Both the position numbers and the translations under genes were made by a program. DNA of 64,000 nt from Gnetum montanum (taxonomy: Eukaryota > Streptophyta > Gnetopsida > Gnetales > Gnetaceae), in NCBI GenBank assembly GCA_015680685.1, contig MNCI01000651.1:1417832-1481831 (forward strand), written 5' to 3'. The notes under the pieces are model-generated. The model was not told the origin of the DNA. It was given only the letters and a program-made list of their open reading frames with translations, and did not search any database. Shown in pieces: positions 21,745 through 32,439 of this stretch. Position 1 is the stretch's first letter, and every line of letters begins with the position of its first letter.

Positions 21745-22863
21745 TTAGACATCCTTTTTTAGCATATGCATCAAAGGTTTGGTAATTTTAGTAAACCCGG
21801 GGATGAACTTTTTCACAAAGTTTATCTTCCCAAAGAAAGATCTAAGAGATTTCTCATTTGTGGGATGTTCAATATTCTGTACTGCTTGGATTCGGGAATT
21901 GTCTATGACAATTCCTTCTTGACATATCACATGGCCTAATAAGCTTCCAGATTTAACCCCGAAGATACACTTCTTAGGATTTAATGAAATACCAAACTCA
22001 CGAAATCTATCGAAAACTTGCTGGAGATGATTAATATGATCTTCTTTTTTTCTTGAGAATATTGTAATATCATCCAAATAAACCACTACGAATTTTCCTA
22101 ATAAATCCTTAAATGCTAAATCCATTGTTATTTGGAAAGTAGCTCCAGCATTTGACAATCCAAATGGCATTCTTTGGTAAGCAAAAGTTTCCCATTTGGT
22201 GATAAATGTTGTTTTGTTTCTATCATTCTTATCTACCACGATTTGATTATAATTTGAGAAACCATGTAAGAAAGAATATACTTGACAACCTGAGACTTTA
22301 ATCAGCATCTCATCAATTCTTGGAAGTGGATACTTATCCTTTTTTGAGGCATCATTCAGATTTCTAAAGTCTACATAAAGCCTTATATCACCATTTTTCT
22401 TTCTCACTGGAACAAGGTTAGCAAGCCATGTTGAATATCGTACTAGATATATGATTCGTGCTTGCAACAACTTCTTGATTTCGGCTTCCATAGTTGGTTC
22501 AAATGATGGATTAAATTTCCTTTTTTTTTGCTTGACTATTTTACAACCTTTTATTAAAGGAATTTTATGTGTTATCACATCTGGTCTAAAAGCTTTAAGA
22601 TCATCATAAGACCAAGCTAAATTGTCCAAATTATTTTTTAGACATGTTAACAAGTTTTTCTTGAGACTCGAATCTCTTTCCTTTGTAACATTCAACATCT
22701 TTGGTATCCTGTCTAATCCAAAATTCACTACCTCGAAAGCTTGACTATCTGGGCTTTGTATATCCTTTCGAGTAAGTAAATTTTTCTTGAACTCCTGTTC
22801 CAAGTCAATCATCCTTTTTGGAATGAAATTAGCTTTGGAGTGTGGTGACGTTTCAGGTATCAC
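21745..22863 (-). pseudogene. Element A reverse transcriptase, catalytic Asp lost
   Basis: A 372-aa open frame covering the RT domain: template-binding WLANLVPVRKKNGDIRLYVD, motif A region SFLHGFSNYNQI, MPFGLSNAGATFQ, and the active-site YLDD at residues 262-265. In motif A the family has FLDG; here residue 200 is His, so one of the three catalytic aspartates is missing although the frame is otherwise intact. It is therefore probably inactive. The downstream end runs into RNase H. Confidence 0.9.
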
Positions 22864-23420
22864 TTAACCCTCAAATTCTTGTTTATTTTTCATAAATCTT
22901 AGTACTTGATCATCATCTTCAAATACTTGTAAATTTCTTATATTATCTGATACTGATGGCTTATGTTCTTCTTCAATCATTACATCTTTGTAACTTTCTA
23001 TTATTTGCATATCCAATGTTGAAGTAGCCTTTGCCAAATCATCTGCTATAAGATTCTCTACTCTATTTATGTGCTCTATTTGGCAATGTTGAAACTGATA
23101 TAACAACTTACAAGCAAGTTGGCTATAAGGTCTTAAGAATGAGCTCTTTACCACACAGTTACCCTTGTTCACAAACTAATCTTAAGTCTCCTTTTATAGT
23201 GATTACTCTAATCTTTTTGTCTAGAGACATTCTTATACCAATACATAAAGCTTCGTACTCTGCTTTGTTGTTAGTACAAGGGAAAGATAGATGAATTACT
23301 TTTAGTATTTCAGGTGAATCATACCTTAATATAACTATACCGACTCCTGCACCTTTTGAATTACATGAACCATCAAAGTATAACTCCCATTTATCCTCAT
23401 TCTTTGATTGTTCTTTTTCA
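22864..23420 (-). pseudogene. Element A extra RNase H (archaeal-like type) upstream of RT
   Basis: On the minus strand, WELYFDGSCNSKGAGVGIVI (about 23340-23400), then TNNKAEYEALCIGIRMSL, KGDLRLVCEQ and IEHINRVENLIADDLAKATS (ORF 22864-23172). These are the four acidic motifs of the RVT_3-type RNase H: Asp in FDGS, Glu in AEYEAL, Asp in KGD, Asp in ADDLA. One frameshift separates the halves near 23170. It lies before RT, while the Gypsy-type RNase H follows RT, so the element has two RNase H domains, as known for the plant Tat lineage. Confidence 0.8.
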
Positions 23421-23660
23421 GAACTATAATTTTCTAGGAGTGTACAAATTTTTTTTCAATACCTCCTTTTCAACTATTTTACTTTTTCCATTTGAAGTAA
23501 TATTATCAATCATCAAAGGTTCACTATAGATGTATATCTGATTTGGTTCTCCTTTCCAAGGTAGTTACATGTGAGAATAATCTGTTGATATGTAACCTGA
23601 GAAATTCTTGCTCCAACTTCTACTCAATAAGAGACTATGTGAATCTGGTATATCTACCGC

Positions 23661-24743
23661 TTAAATAGTTACTCTACTTTTGACGTGGGGCTTAAAAGCA
23701 ATTTCTAATAGAACATTTGGTAATTCACCCATAATCTTCACTCTACTTTTATCCACTTGAACAATCTTTTTATTTGATTTTTTAGGAATCAAACCAAGTT
23801 TCTTACATATAGACAATGGCATTATAGTAGACATAGCTCCAAAATCAATCAAAAAATTGTGTAAGTATTTATTCTTTAATTTCATTTTCAAAAGAAAAGG
23901 AGGAGCTTCCTTATCATATGAAGTCTTTAATTTCTCGTCATTATTAGACACATAACTTAACTTTGATTCTCTAACTCTCCTTTTACCTTTAATGAACTCT
24001 AAAGCCTTTCTTTGCTGATCTCCTATTTGAAGCAACTGATAAAAGCTAATATTGGCCTTGACATGTTTAAGGTCTTCAATCAAATCATACTCTCCATCAC
24101 CAATATAGCTTGGTCTCTTTATCCATTTATTAAAAGACTGATTTGGAGTGCTTTGCTCTACTTGATTGTCTTTACATTTATTCTTATCTCTTCTATTTGG
24201 CTTAAAAGCTTTTCTCTTAGTAGATGGATCAGTAATAACATTTGGGGGTCTAGAAGTAGTTAATCTTTCTTTTGATCGGAGACTATATCCATTTTCCTCA
24301 TTATTATTACATTCTTCATCTGAAGACATATCTTCTTCAAAATGTGATAGAGAAGAAGTATCACTAGATCCATTGCTAGAAGATTTACTTGCATAATGAA
24401 CACTAGATAACTCATTATCAGATTCAATATCAAGAAATTTGAACATAATAAGGTCACTTTCATCCTCATCTTCTGCTAACTTAGTGTCTTGATGTTTATG
24501 CTTTCTATTTTTCCTTTCTTCCTTGATATTAACCCTTGCCAAAGCTTTTTCAAGCTTCACTATTTTGTTAGACATATCTCTCATTAATTGTCCTTTTCCA
24601 GATTCTACTCTTTTATGTTCTTGCTCTATCTTAATAAGAGATGGACTTGGTAAAGCTTTAGATTGAGCAAAATCTTGCATAGGAATCATAACTCTTTCTT
24701 CTCTTTTTTGAATTGCAATATTTTCTTCAGGATTCAAGTTCAA
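23661..24743 (-). CDS. Element A gag C-terminus and aspartic protease
   Basis: A 360-aa open block in frame with the gag block to its right but separated by a TAG stop at 24744-24746. It is Lys/Glu/Ser-rich with long acidic low-complexity stretches (SSSNGSSDTSSLSH). The C-terminus holds a retropepsin: YLHNFLIDFGAMSTIMPLSI. The catalytic triplet reads Asp-Phe-Gly rather than the usual Asp-Ser/Thr-Gly, probably a serine-to-phenylalanine change. Protease remnants continue to about 23470 out of frame. Confidence 0.8.
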   Translation of the reverse strand: MNLNPEENIAIQKREERVMIPMQDFAQSKALPSPSLIKIEQEHKRVESGKGQLMRDMSNKIVKLEKALARVNIKEERKNRKHKHQDTKLAEDEDESDLIMFKFLDIESDNELSSVHYASKSSSNGSSDTSSLSHFEEDMSSDEECNNNEENGYSLRSKERLTTSRPPNVITDPSTKRKAFKPNRRDKNKCKDNQVEQSTPNQSFNKWIKRPSYIGDGEYDLIEDLKHVKANISFYQLLQIGDQQRKALEFIKGKRRVRESKLSYVSNNDEKLKTSYDKEAPPFLLKMKLKNKYLHNFLIDFGAMSTIMPLSICKKLGLIPKKSNKKIVQVDKSRVKIMGELPNVLLEIAFKPHVKSRVTI

Positions 24744-25526
24744 CTATTTTTCTAACTGTATAGCTTCACTAAAGTAGTCATTTAGTGTAGTTAAGTTTGG
24801 AGTTCTCCTTAACCAAATTGAAATGTTGGGGTTGACAGCCTTAAGATAAGTTTCTTTAAGCATTTCTTCTGATGGCCTATATTGTCTTTGAAAGAGTCCA
24901 CAAATTCGTTGAAACTTGATGTTAAAATCTCTAATTGACTCTTTAACTCCTTGCTTAGCTTGTATCAGCCCACAGTATAGTTGTTGTTGATCTAATTGAT
25001 TACCAAACTGGGCTAAGAAAAGATTCTTCATGTCATCCCAACTTGTAATACTATTACTTGGTAAGTTCGAATACCAAATCTGAGCCATATCCTTTAGATT
25101 TGATACAAACAACCTACAAGCTTGATCTTGATGTTGAATATTTGCATGAGCTAAAGCTAACTCAAACATGTGAATATATTCTTCAGCTAAATAAGCTTTT
25201 CCAGGAATGAAAGGCTCAGGCAAATATTTGTAAACTACCTTAGGAATATCATTGTAATTTTGAAATCCTAATGGTGTAACTCTTTGCCAAAGATTTGCCA
25301 TCCTATTCCTTTGGATAGTTGAACTCTTAGACTTTCTAGATCTTCTCTTATAAATTGAAAAACCAGATATAATGGGTGATCTTCTTGATCTTCTAGTTTT
25401 CACTCCACTACTTGTTCCCAATTCAAAAACTTTCTTTTATTCTTCTTCTGATGAAGAATTAATCTTAGAATCAAGAATATCTTTTGAAACTATTAAATTT
25501 TCCAAACTATCAATCTTCTTGGTCAT
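24744..25526 (-). pseudogene. Element A gag, N-terminal part
   Basis: The likely true start is the ATG at 25526 (MTKKIDSLEN), followed by a TAA near 25440 and then the open block 24744-25421. It contains a Retrotrans_gag core: AEEYIHMFELALAHANIQHQ, IWYSNLPSNSITSWDDMKNL and LIQAKQGVKESIRDFNIKFQ. No CCHC zinc knuckle was seen in the gag blocks. At least two in-frame stops make the gag non-functional as it stands. Confidence 0.8.
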
Positions 25527-25584
25527 GAATTGAAAATAGTATTTAATTTCTAAGGCTTATGAACTTAAAGGCTAAATTTTTAGC

Positions 25585-25601
25585 CCTCCTTCTAGTGCCA
25601 A
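25585..25601 (-). other. Element A primer-binding site, tRNA not identified
   Basis: The plus strand CCCTCCTTCTAGTGCCA lies six bases inside the 5' LTR end. A tRNA ending in this sequence would be the primer. The Gypsy element at 57000 has nearly the same site (CCCTCCTTCTAGCACCA). I cannot name the tRNA from memory. Confidence 0.65.
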
Positions 25602-25607
25602 AAGAAC

Positions 25608-28496
25608 TGTTGGCGACCATTTGGGACGCGACCGCCAACGAGTGTCCTCGAACAGGATTTACGTGCTTGCTGGTCTCTGGCAACACCAAGGCCCAGATAC
25701 CTTCAAATAGACTCAGTAGTTAATGTGAGTATGTGTGTGTGTTGTTGTGAAAAATGAAAAGATTGGGTTATGTGTAAAACTATAAATGACTTATCTTAAA
25801 GAGATTCAGCCAACTTTGCACAGTACTGTGAGTTGTTGAGAGTTCCTATTCTGTTCAATTGCCTAGTCTATGTGGCCTTTATAATACCTACTTGTAACAA
25901 ATAAAGTTTTGCAAAAACATTTGAGCACAACTCTGCGAATCTACTTCTAATTTTCCCCAGAGAAAGAGATAGTTCCACAAGAAAACTAGAAATAGAGCAA
26001 GATTCAATGAAAATAGAAAGAAAAGAACAAGAATCTAGATTTGTGTAAAGATCTCAAATGTTTAAACAAGGTAAAATGATACGAGTAAACACTTCGCAAT
26101 AAAGCTATCCCAAATTCAATAACTACGAATTGTTCAAACTTCCAAGGCTCAAATAAGCAATTTCTTATAGACAATCCTACTATGCTACCCAAAAAATTGC
26201 TGCGTAAACTATCATGTACGAGACTCTATTTTGGCTAGATAATGGATGTCAACAATTGCATTCAATAGAACCTTCAAAAGACTTGACAATTTATGATTGA
26301 AATACCACGGAGATTCACTTTAAAGATAAAAGAAGCTATTCTGGTCCTATCAAAATACCAAAGATTTTCTGAACCCTCTTAACTATTGAATTGTTCAACG
26401 GCTTGACTACATGTAGAGGCTCTCTTACAACAATCTCAATAGTGGTTCTTATACATTGCACAATAATAAAATTCACTACTAAAATGCTCTTAAGGCTTTC
26501 AAACACAAGCGCTTCTATGGCAAAATTTTAATAGAAATTTTCTATCATGCAACAAGAACAATAAGAGCAATCTAAAAATCCCAAAATTACTTGCCAAGCA
26601 TGATACTATTTAAACCACTAGCTAAACAATTTAAACAAAATAAAAAATAATAAGCATAACTCATAGGACTATGACAAAGAGGCCTAAATGTTGTCTTTAA
26701 CAAGTCATCTTACAAGCAATCTTTCACAATGTCTTCTTTTACAATGCCCTTCCAAGACCCAAAGTGTGTCCTCTTGAGTCCATCCCCTGAAGCCTCTTTA
26801 TAGGGTTCAAAAGGTCGTTAGATATTCCAAAATATCTTGGATAACTTCTCTCCCAAGTAAGGAAGTTATAACTTGCTCAACAAGTTAGGAGATATTACTT
26901 GCCCAACAAGTTAGGAAGTTGTAACTTATACATGAAGTTAGTAGAAAATCATGCTAACATTGGCATGTGTAAATATTACAAATATTTCTTTTATAAGCAA
27001 CAACCTATATAATAATAATTTTTTAAAAATAAATCAAAGATCTCCATACTATAAGAGCTTTATACAATTGTCATTTTATTTTAATTATTTTGTTTAGGAT
27101 TTTAAGTTTTTAAATGTTAAATATCATTAACCATTGAAGCCCTAGTAATTTTCATGAATAGGCGGTAGTAAAAAAAGTAATTCGGCATCCACCTTAGTGT
27201 AGACGTTGGTGTTGGCAGTTGTATGGTTTTTAAAATGAAGAAAGTCAGTCCTTGTAAATTTGTATAAGTAAATCATCTGTATTTGCATTTTAAATCCACG
27301 TAAAATTTGTTGTTGGCTTCTTGGCACCATTAAGAACACCTCCGAATGTAAAGGTTGAATGTGAAGGCACTAGTCCTAGAATTGCCTAGTTTTTGCAATC
27401 AGTTTCAAATTATTCCGCCCTGCTAGAACCGTACAGCAACTGCCACCATGAAAGAAGGCCCTGCCGTTGCATCTGGTAATGTTGCCATGTGGTGTTCGGT
27501 TGCTGCCACCATGTTCCATCTTTGAGAGTGCCCCAATATACGGAGATCAGGATGCTGGAACTCAGCAGCTTGTTTGGAATTCATCTACAATCACTGGTGG
27601 TCACAGGAATGAGAGAGAAAGCTTGATGTCGTATGCTGTAATCACGCACAGCTACCCACGCCTCACGTGGTGCAAATGTCATTGTTGAAGAGCCAACGGT
27701 GTGGGTGCATCTGCAGTCATCGCCTGTCTCCAGAGAGAAGCCTAGCCGTCCCAGAAGAGGTCCTTGGTGGTAGTCATTCTGACATCTGACGCACCTACTA
27801 CTGATAATGCCTGTCGTAAATTTATCTTGATCATCCATTATCTTTTTCAAACTTCCTGCTCTGTTCAGTAAATTCGTTGCTTTCACCATTTTTAACCTCG
27901 CAGACCAACCCTTTAGTGTAAATATTTGCAGAAACATCTTGAGAAGACCTGGGGCTTGAACGTGGCCGCTCTGATTCCATTTTCGAATATTCTCTATTCC
28001 TCAATTTTCAACCCTTCAAGTCAGGAAATTTCCTCTCCACTGCCGGAACTATGCGGCTCTGGAGTGAATAATGTAAACCAAAGCATGGAGGAGAAAAATG
28101 ACGGATATGGCCTGCTATTGAGGATCAGAAAGCTATCAAGCAAAAACAGTCTCTCTTCATCATCTTGCTGACTCATGCAAAGTTGCCACTCAAAACAAAA
28201 ATGTCCGTGGGTTATGTGGCGCTTCTTCCAGCATTGCTGTGATTGCCACAAGGAAAAATAAGGCAATAGGCACAAATTGTTTGCCACCAATGCTTTCTTA
28301 GGTAAATAATATAATTCCTTGTTTGCTATTGTACTATCTTCCAATCTCCAATAAAGAAATAATTTGGCACTTTAATTTCGTATCCCAAGAAGGTCTCAAC
28401 ATCATTTTATTTAACAATGAATAACTTTTCCAAAACACCCATCAACCCATTTTATCATGCCAACCTATTCCATGAAATGGCCAAAATGTGCCAACA
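25608..28496 (-). repeat. Element A 5' LTR (2889 bp)
   Basis: An unusually long LTR with TGTTGG...CCAACA ends. On its strand the core promoter looks to be CCCTATAAAGAGG (about 26795-26812), leaving ~1.7 kb of U3 and ~1.2 kb of R/U5. U3 contains two reading frames on the same strand (28021-28344 and 27581-27937) also present in the 3' LTR. Confidence 0.9.
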
Positions 28497-28920
28497 GTTG
28501 ACCCATGTAGTTACTAATTGGATCAAATTTGATCATCTTTCTAGGAAATAATCTAATCCTAGGAGTTCCCTTATCTACTTGTAGATCAATAGGAATGATC
28601 TATCTAAGGCTCTACTGGATTTAGGTTCTAGAGTAAATTTAATCCCATAAAAATGTACAAGACCAAGAACCTGCATTCATTGAAGAAATGTAATATCAAA
28701 CTAGAGCTTGCCGGTTAGTCCATCACTATATCCTTTGGATTAGTGGAGGACGTTGTGACCACTATTTGTGGATGGTTGTATCCTGAGGACTTGTTAGTGA
28801 TCCATGTTGTTAACCATAAGGGGGACTTCCCTATTATAATGGGAAGGGCTTGGCTCAGTACAATTGATGCTAAGATGGGGATTTGAGATCTTTCCTTGAA
28901 AATCTTCAAGGAAAATTAGT
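28497..28920 (+). pseudogene. E3 aspartic protease remnant
   Basis: Continues E3 gag after the insertion. KALLDLGSRVNLIP at about 28600-28645 is the protease active-site segment, with Ser of DSG replaced by Leu. LVEDVVTTICGWLYP and GDFPIIMGRAWLSTIDAK follow at 28735-28875. It has stops in the flanks and is collinear with the E1 and E2 proteases. Confidence 0.8.
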
Positions 28921-29479
28921 TTGGTAAAGTAGAGAAGAAGCGAGTTCCATGCATTGTAAACAATGACACAGGATATCATTACATGTAAAAGATATGGGCC
29001 ATACAAAGTACATCCATCAAAGCATGCAAAAATTATGCTATTGCCTCTACTATTTAGAAGAATTTGTATGTAGTAGCCACAAAATAGGAGGGTATCCAAT
29101 GGCTAATAGCAGATAGTGGGATGTATTCAAAAATATGCATGGAATCAAAAGAAAGCCTTACAAATGCTTACATTAAACACATGAATGAAATAGAGCATAT
29201 CCATGGCCAACTCTTCCATGCATAAAATGAGATGAATTGGGGAGAGTTGGAGAACCTATAATAATTCAAGCAGAAGACCCTTGAACTAAAGGCCTTACCA
29301 GATAATCTAGGATATTCTTATCTTAATAATAGTAAGTAGGTAATCATTAATGTCCATCTTACTCAACCATCGAAAAAGAAGTTGCTGAAAATGGTTAATA
29401 AATGACAAATAGCATTTTCTTAGTCATATCATGAACTAATAGGAATAGATCTAAGGATATGCTAGCATTGGATTCACAT
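28921..29479 (+). other. E3 protease-RT linker, degenerate
   Basis: Region between the E3 protease and RT. Short collinear scraps match the E4 linker (for example 'aagaagttgctgaaaatggttaataaatgacaaatagc' against the E4 KKLLEVIKQWPIVF region). No intact frame. Confidence 0.5.
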
Positions 29480-30003
29480 GGACCCTTCCATCAAACCCAA
29501 AAGATAACTGCAGAGGAGTTTGGTTCCTAAGCTAAAGTATGTTGTGAAAGACAAAATTGAATTACTTCTTAAGGTGGGATTCATTTATCCCATTGTAGAT
29601 AGTGAGTGGGTTAGCCCATTCATCATAATACCTAAGAAAGGTGATAAATGAAGGGTTTTTATAATTATAGGTTGTTGAATAAGGCAACCTTTATGGATCA
29701 TTTCCCATGGCCATTTGTAGATCAAGTGCTAGATAATATTTTAGGGCATGGTTACTATAGTTTTTTGGATGGTTATAGTGGCTATAATCAAATCTAGATA
29801 GCACCAAAGGACCATGCCAAAACAACCTTCACAAGTCCATGGGGAAATTTTGCATAGAAAAAAGATGTCCTTTGTCCTATTCAATGCTCCTAATACTTTC
29901 CAACTCCTACTGCCGAACATTTTCCAATAGAAAATTGGTAGTTGTGTGGAGGTTTTCATGGATGATTTCTCCACTTATGGTACTATCTTTGAGTAGGCCT
30001 TGG
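29480..30003 (+). pseudogene. E3 reverse transcriptase fragment
   Basis: LVPKLKYVVKDKIELLLKVG leads into WVSPFIIIPKKGDK, then YYSFLDGYSGYNQI (motif A, catalytic Asp kept), HAKTTFTSPWGNF, and near 29955 the active-site block VFMDDFSTYG. Frameshifts and stops separate these. The domain is cut at 30003 by the next LTR. Confidence 0.85.
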
Positions 30004-30497
30004 TGTAACGTCTTATCCCTTGTTAAGGGTAGAAATGTATTGTAAATAATATAATTAACCTTCAAATGAAGGGATGCCTCATTATGAGAAGTTACTAATA
30101 TTCATGTACCCCTCAAAAATGGGTTTGACCCATGACATTTAAGGCTAGGTTTAGAGGTCGTGTCGGACATGGAGTTGTGGGGCTTGGAATAGCAAGTGAT
30201 GGGAGCTACGTGAAACGGGATAAGAAGGGATTGATCATCCCTTTGATTGAATAGCCTAACTATGGTGGCAGTGGCAAATTTCCTATAAGGCTTAAGTGGC
30301 ATGGAAAGATAAGCTAGAGGGTGTTACAATATACCACTCTAATTAATAGAATTTTTCTCTATTTTTCCTTCCCATTCTATGTACTAGTTATTCATTTATC
30401 AAGTATCTTATGATATTTCCATTATAATGCTTACGAATGCAATGAATTAAGTGACGTACAATTGTGTTTTAACGACATATGGGAATGAGATGTCACA
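30004..30497 (+). repeat. Gypsy-type LTR (494 bp), TGTAAC...GTCACA ends
   Basis: It begins TGTAACGTCTTATCCC and ends GAGATGTCACA, followed after two bases by TGGTATCAAAG, an initiator-Met-type primer site. This end and primer combination is common in plant chromovirus-type Gypsy elements, so it is probably a 5' LTR in plus orientation. Only ~180 bp of possible internal sequence follows before a gene fragment begins, so the element is truncated. Confidence 0.65.
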
Positions 30498-30499
30498 TT

Positions 30500-30510
30500 T
30501 GGTATCAAAG
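30500..30510 (+). other. Initiator-Met-type primer-binding site
   Basis: TGGTATCAAAG, one change from the usual TGGTATCAGAGC, two bases after the LTR. Confidence 0.6.
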
Positions 30511-30692
30511 AAAACCATGGTTTAGAAGCCAAAGTGGAAGAAAATACTATTTTAAAGAAGAAGTACATTGAAGTGGAAGAACAAGGGAATAGAAAAGGAA
30601 ATGAAAAAGCAACAGAATAGATAAGAAGTGGAATAGAAGAACAAGGGAAGTAGGACTATGATCAGTTATTTATCTTAAAGGCATCAAGAATA

Positions 30693-31165
30693 TTTGAGCC
30701 TCTCTTCAACTAGACTCCTCGTTCTTCATTAATGGTGTCCTTCTTACTCAATATCACCTTACAGCTTGCCAAACCATCACACAACTACTTGATGTACTTG
30801 GAGGCACTCTTCACTGCAGTTGCTACCTCTTCCCTATTTTTAGGTTCTATCTCCAACAAATTCATTTGAAAAAATTGATTAGTCATGTCATCCTACCATT
30901 CTTTTTCCTTTCCCTACTTGTACAAAAACAAGATTAAAATTATGAATTATGAACAAAAAGATCAAATGGAAGAAAGAAAAGGAAGAGAAAAACTACTCAC
31001 TTCAATTCAATTAGTCTTCACTTGAAGGAACCACTCACGAGTCAATAGATGATGCACAAGACATGTAGCATTCTCCAATTCTCCTAAGAGTTACTCTAGA
31101 TTTTTGAAAACTTTCAGAGCATACTTGGGAATGGGATGGAAAGATGATGAAGCACCGACCTATAC
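30693..31165 (-). pseudogene. Two-exon fragment of an unidentified cellular gene
   Basis: Minus strand. Exon A (about 31165-31001) reads PIPKYALKVFKNLE, stop, LLGELENATCLVHHLLTREW and so on. A donor GTGAGT (30995-31000) and an acceptor TACAAGTAG (30914-30922) bound an 87-bp T-rich intron. Exon B (30913-30693) continues in phase 0 with GKEKEW, stop, DDMTNQFFQMNLLEIEPKNR, then EEVATAVKSASKYIK, stop, LCDGLASCKVILSKKD. All stops are TAG, TAA or TGA at places where single transitions would restore Trp, Gln or Arg. The protein character and intron suggest a plant gene, not a transposon. I do not recognise the family. Confidence 0.55.
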
Positions 31166-31199
31166 TAGTTCATAGTCTTCCTTGAAGTTGCATGATTGG

Positions 31200-32394
31200 T
31201 GTTGACCTTTTGGTATGTAAAAACATTAAGGAAAATGGAGAACAAAGGATGTTTATGTGGTTGTTGTGTTTGTAGGACAAGAACAAGGATAAGGACTAAA
31301 GGAGAGCTCAAAGAATGACTTCTAAAAGAAATGTAAAAGTAAAGATACAAGGACTCAAGGAAGCATGGATAAGTACTCAAGTGTATAAGTGAATACTACA
31401 AGGACTCAAGGAAACATGGATGAGTAAAGAAAAGAAGACTTCTTACTAAAATAAGATGCTTTGGTGATTGAAAGGAAGCTTTGAAATCGAGAGTTCAAAT
31501 GCAAAGGAGATGTCTTCCAAAAATAGGAGACTTCTCCTATCAAGTGAAGATGTCTCCTTGATTAAGAAGACATCTTGGCAAAAATGGAGGATACCTAGAG
31601 AAGATGTCTCCTAGAAATAGGAGAAATCTCCTTTCAAGAGAAGATGTCTCCCTTGCTGAAAAAATGTACCTTGAATTGAAGTTTATTACAAAGAGATGTT
31701 CCAATCTTAAAGAATACATCTTTACTAGTTGTCAAATAGCTGTTGCACAAATTTCAAGGTGTTTTTAGAAACTTTGAGGCTATAAGAAAACTTCATTCTC
31801 TTGGAAAATAAGTAAGCACTATTCATATTCAAGCTCCTAATTGTCTATTCTCTGAAATTGTAATTTGCTTTCATTGAACTATCATTTGCTTGTAGTATTA
31901 CTTGTTGTATTGAAGTGAGCTTCAACTCCAAGAACTTTGTAAAGTTAGTTGCATTTTTTTGTGTATTTTTATTTTTCTTGTTACCTTGTGGGGTTGATGT
32001 GCTTCTTGCAAGAAGGCATCATTATTGAGTTTGTTAAGATCTTGTGAGATTAAGTGTTTGTGTGGTCTCAAAACGCTCTAGCATGGAGCAAAATTTGTAA
32101 AGGTTGTTAGATCCTAAAAATGATATTCTAAGCTTGTCGAGACCTTGCAGGGTTGAGTGGATTCATGGAGACAAATCACTTTGGAGCAGAGCTTAGAGCT
32201 TGTATAGGGTGTGGTACCATTCAAACCACATTTTGAGAAAAACAAAGTCTCGAGGTATGCAAGTGAACTACCCTCCAAGTATGGACTACTGAAGTTGGGG
32301 AACCATGTTAAATTTGGTTGTGAGTTTTGTGGTGGTTAATCTTTGATTTGGGAAACTTATTCTTCCCCTCCCTTTCTAAGTTCAATGATCCTCA
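31200..32394 (+). repeat. Copia 1 5' LTR (1195 bp)
   Basis: Starts TGTTGACCTTTTGG, ends GATCCTCA, and is followed by AGTGGTATTGAAGCC (mutated TGGTATCAGAGC). A cluster of GACATCT/AGATGTC motifs lies at 31505-31735. Confidence 0.8.
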
Positions 32395-32396
32395 AG

Positions 32397-32409
32397 TGGT
32401 ATTGAAGCC
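32397..32409 (+). other. Copia 1 primer-binding site
   Basis: TGGTATTGAAGCC, two changes from the initiator-Met consensus, two bases after the LTR. Confidence 0.65.
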
Positions 32410-32439
32410 CAGTACTCTTAGTTTTGAGTGTGACAACTT

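Larger units (their letters stand above)
17185..28496 (-). mobile_element. Element A: Ty3/Gypsy retrotransposon nested in E3
   Basis: An 11.3-kb minus-strand insertion flanked by a perfect 5-bp duplication GTTGA (17180-17184 and 28497-28501). The LTRs end in TGTTGG...CCAACA. The order on its strand is 5' LTR (28496-25608), primer site, gag, protease, extra RNase H, RT, RNase H, integrase, accessory ORF, polypurine tract, 3' LTR (18850-17185). There is no chromodomain. Over ~390 bp compared by eye the LTRs differ by about 3%. It is the best-preserved element in the window, but it carries stops in gag and a lost catalytic residue in RT. Confidence 0.95.
13606..30003 (+). mobile_element. E3: Athila-like element, plus strand, split by element A
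   Basis: 5' LTR (13606-14528), primer site, gag (14683-17184), then after the 11.3-kb insertion of element A the protease (28497-28920) and RT (29480-30003). The break is clean: joining the sequence left of 17185 to that right of 28497, and counting the GTTGA duplication once, gives a continuous match to the E1 and E2 gag-protease linker. The element ends at 30003, where another LTR starts; RNase H, integrase and the 3' LTR are missing. Confidence 0.85.
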
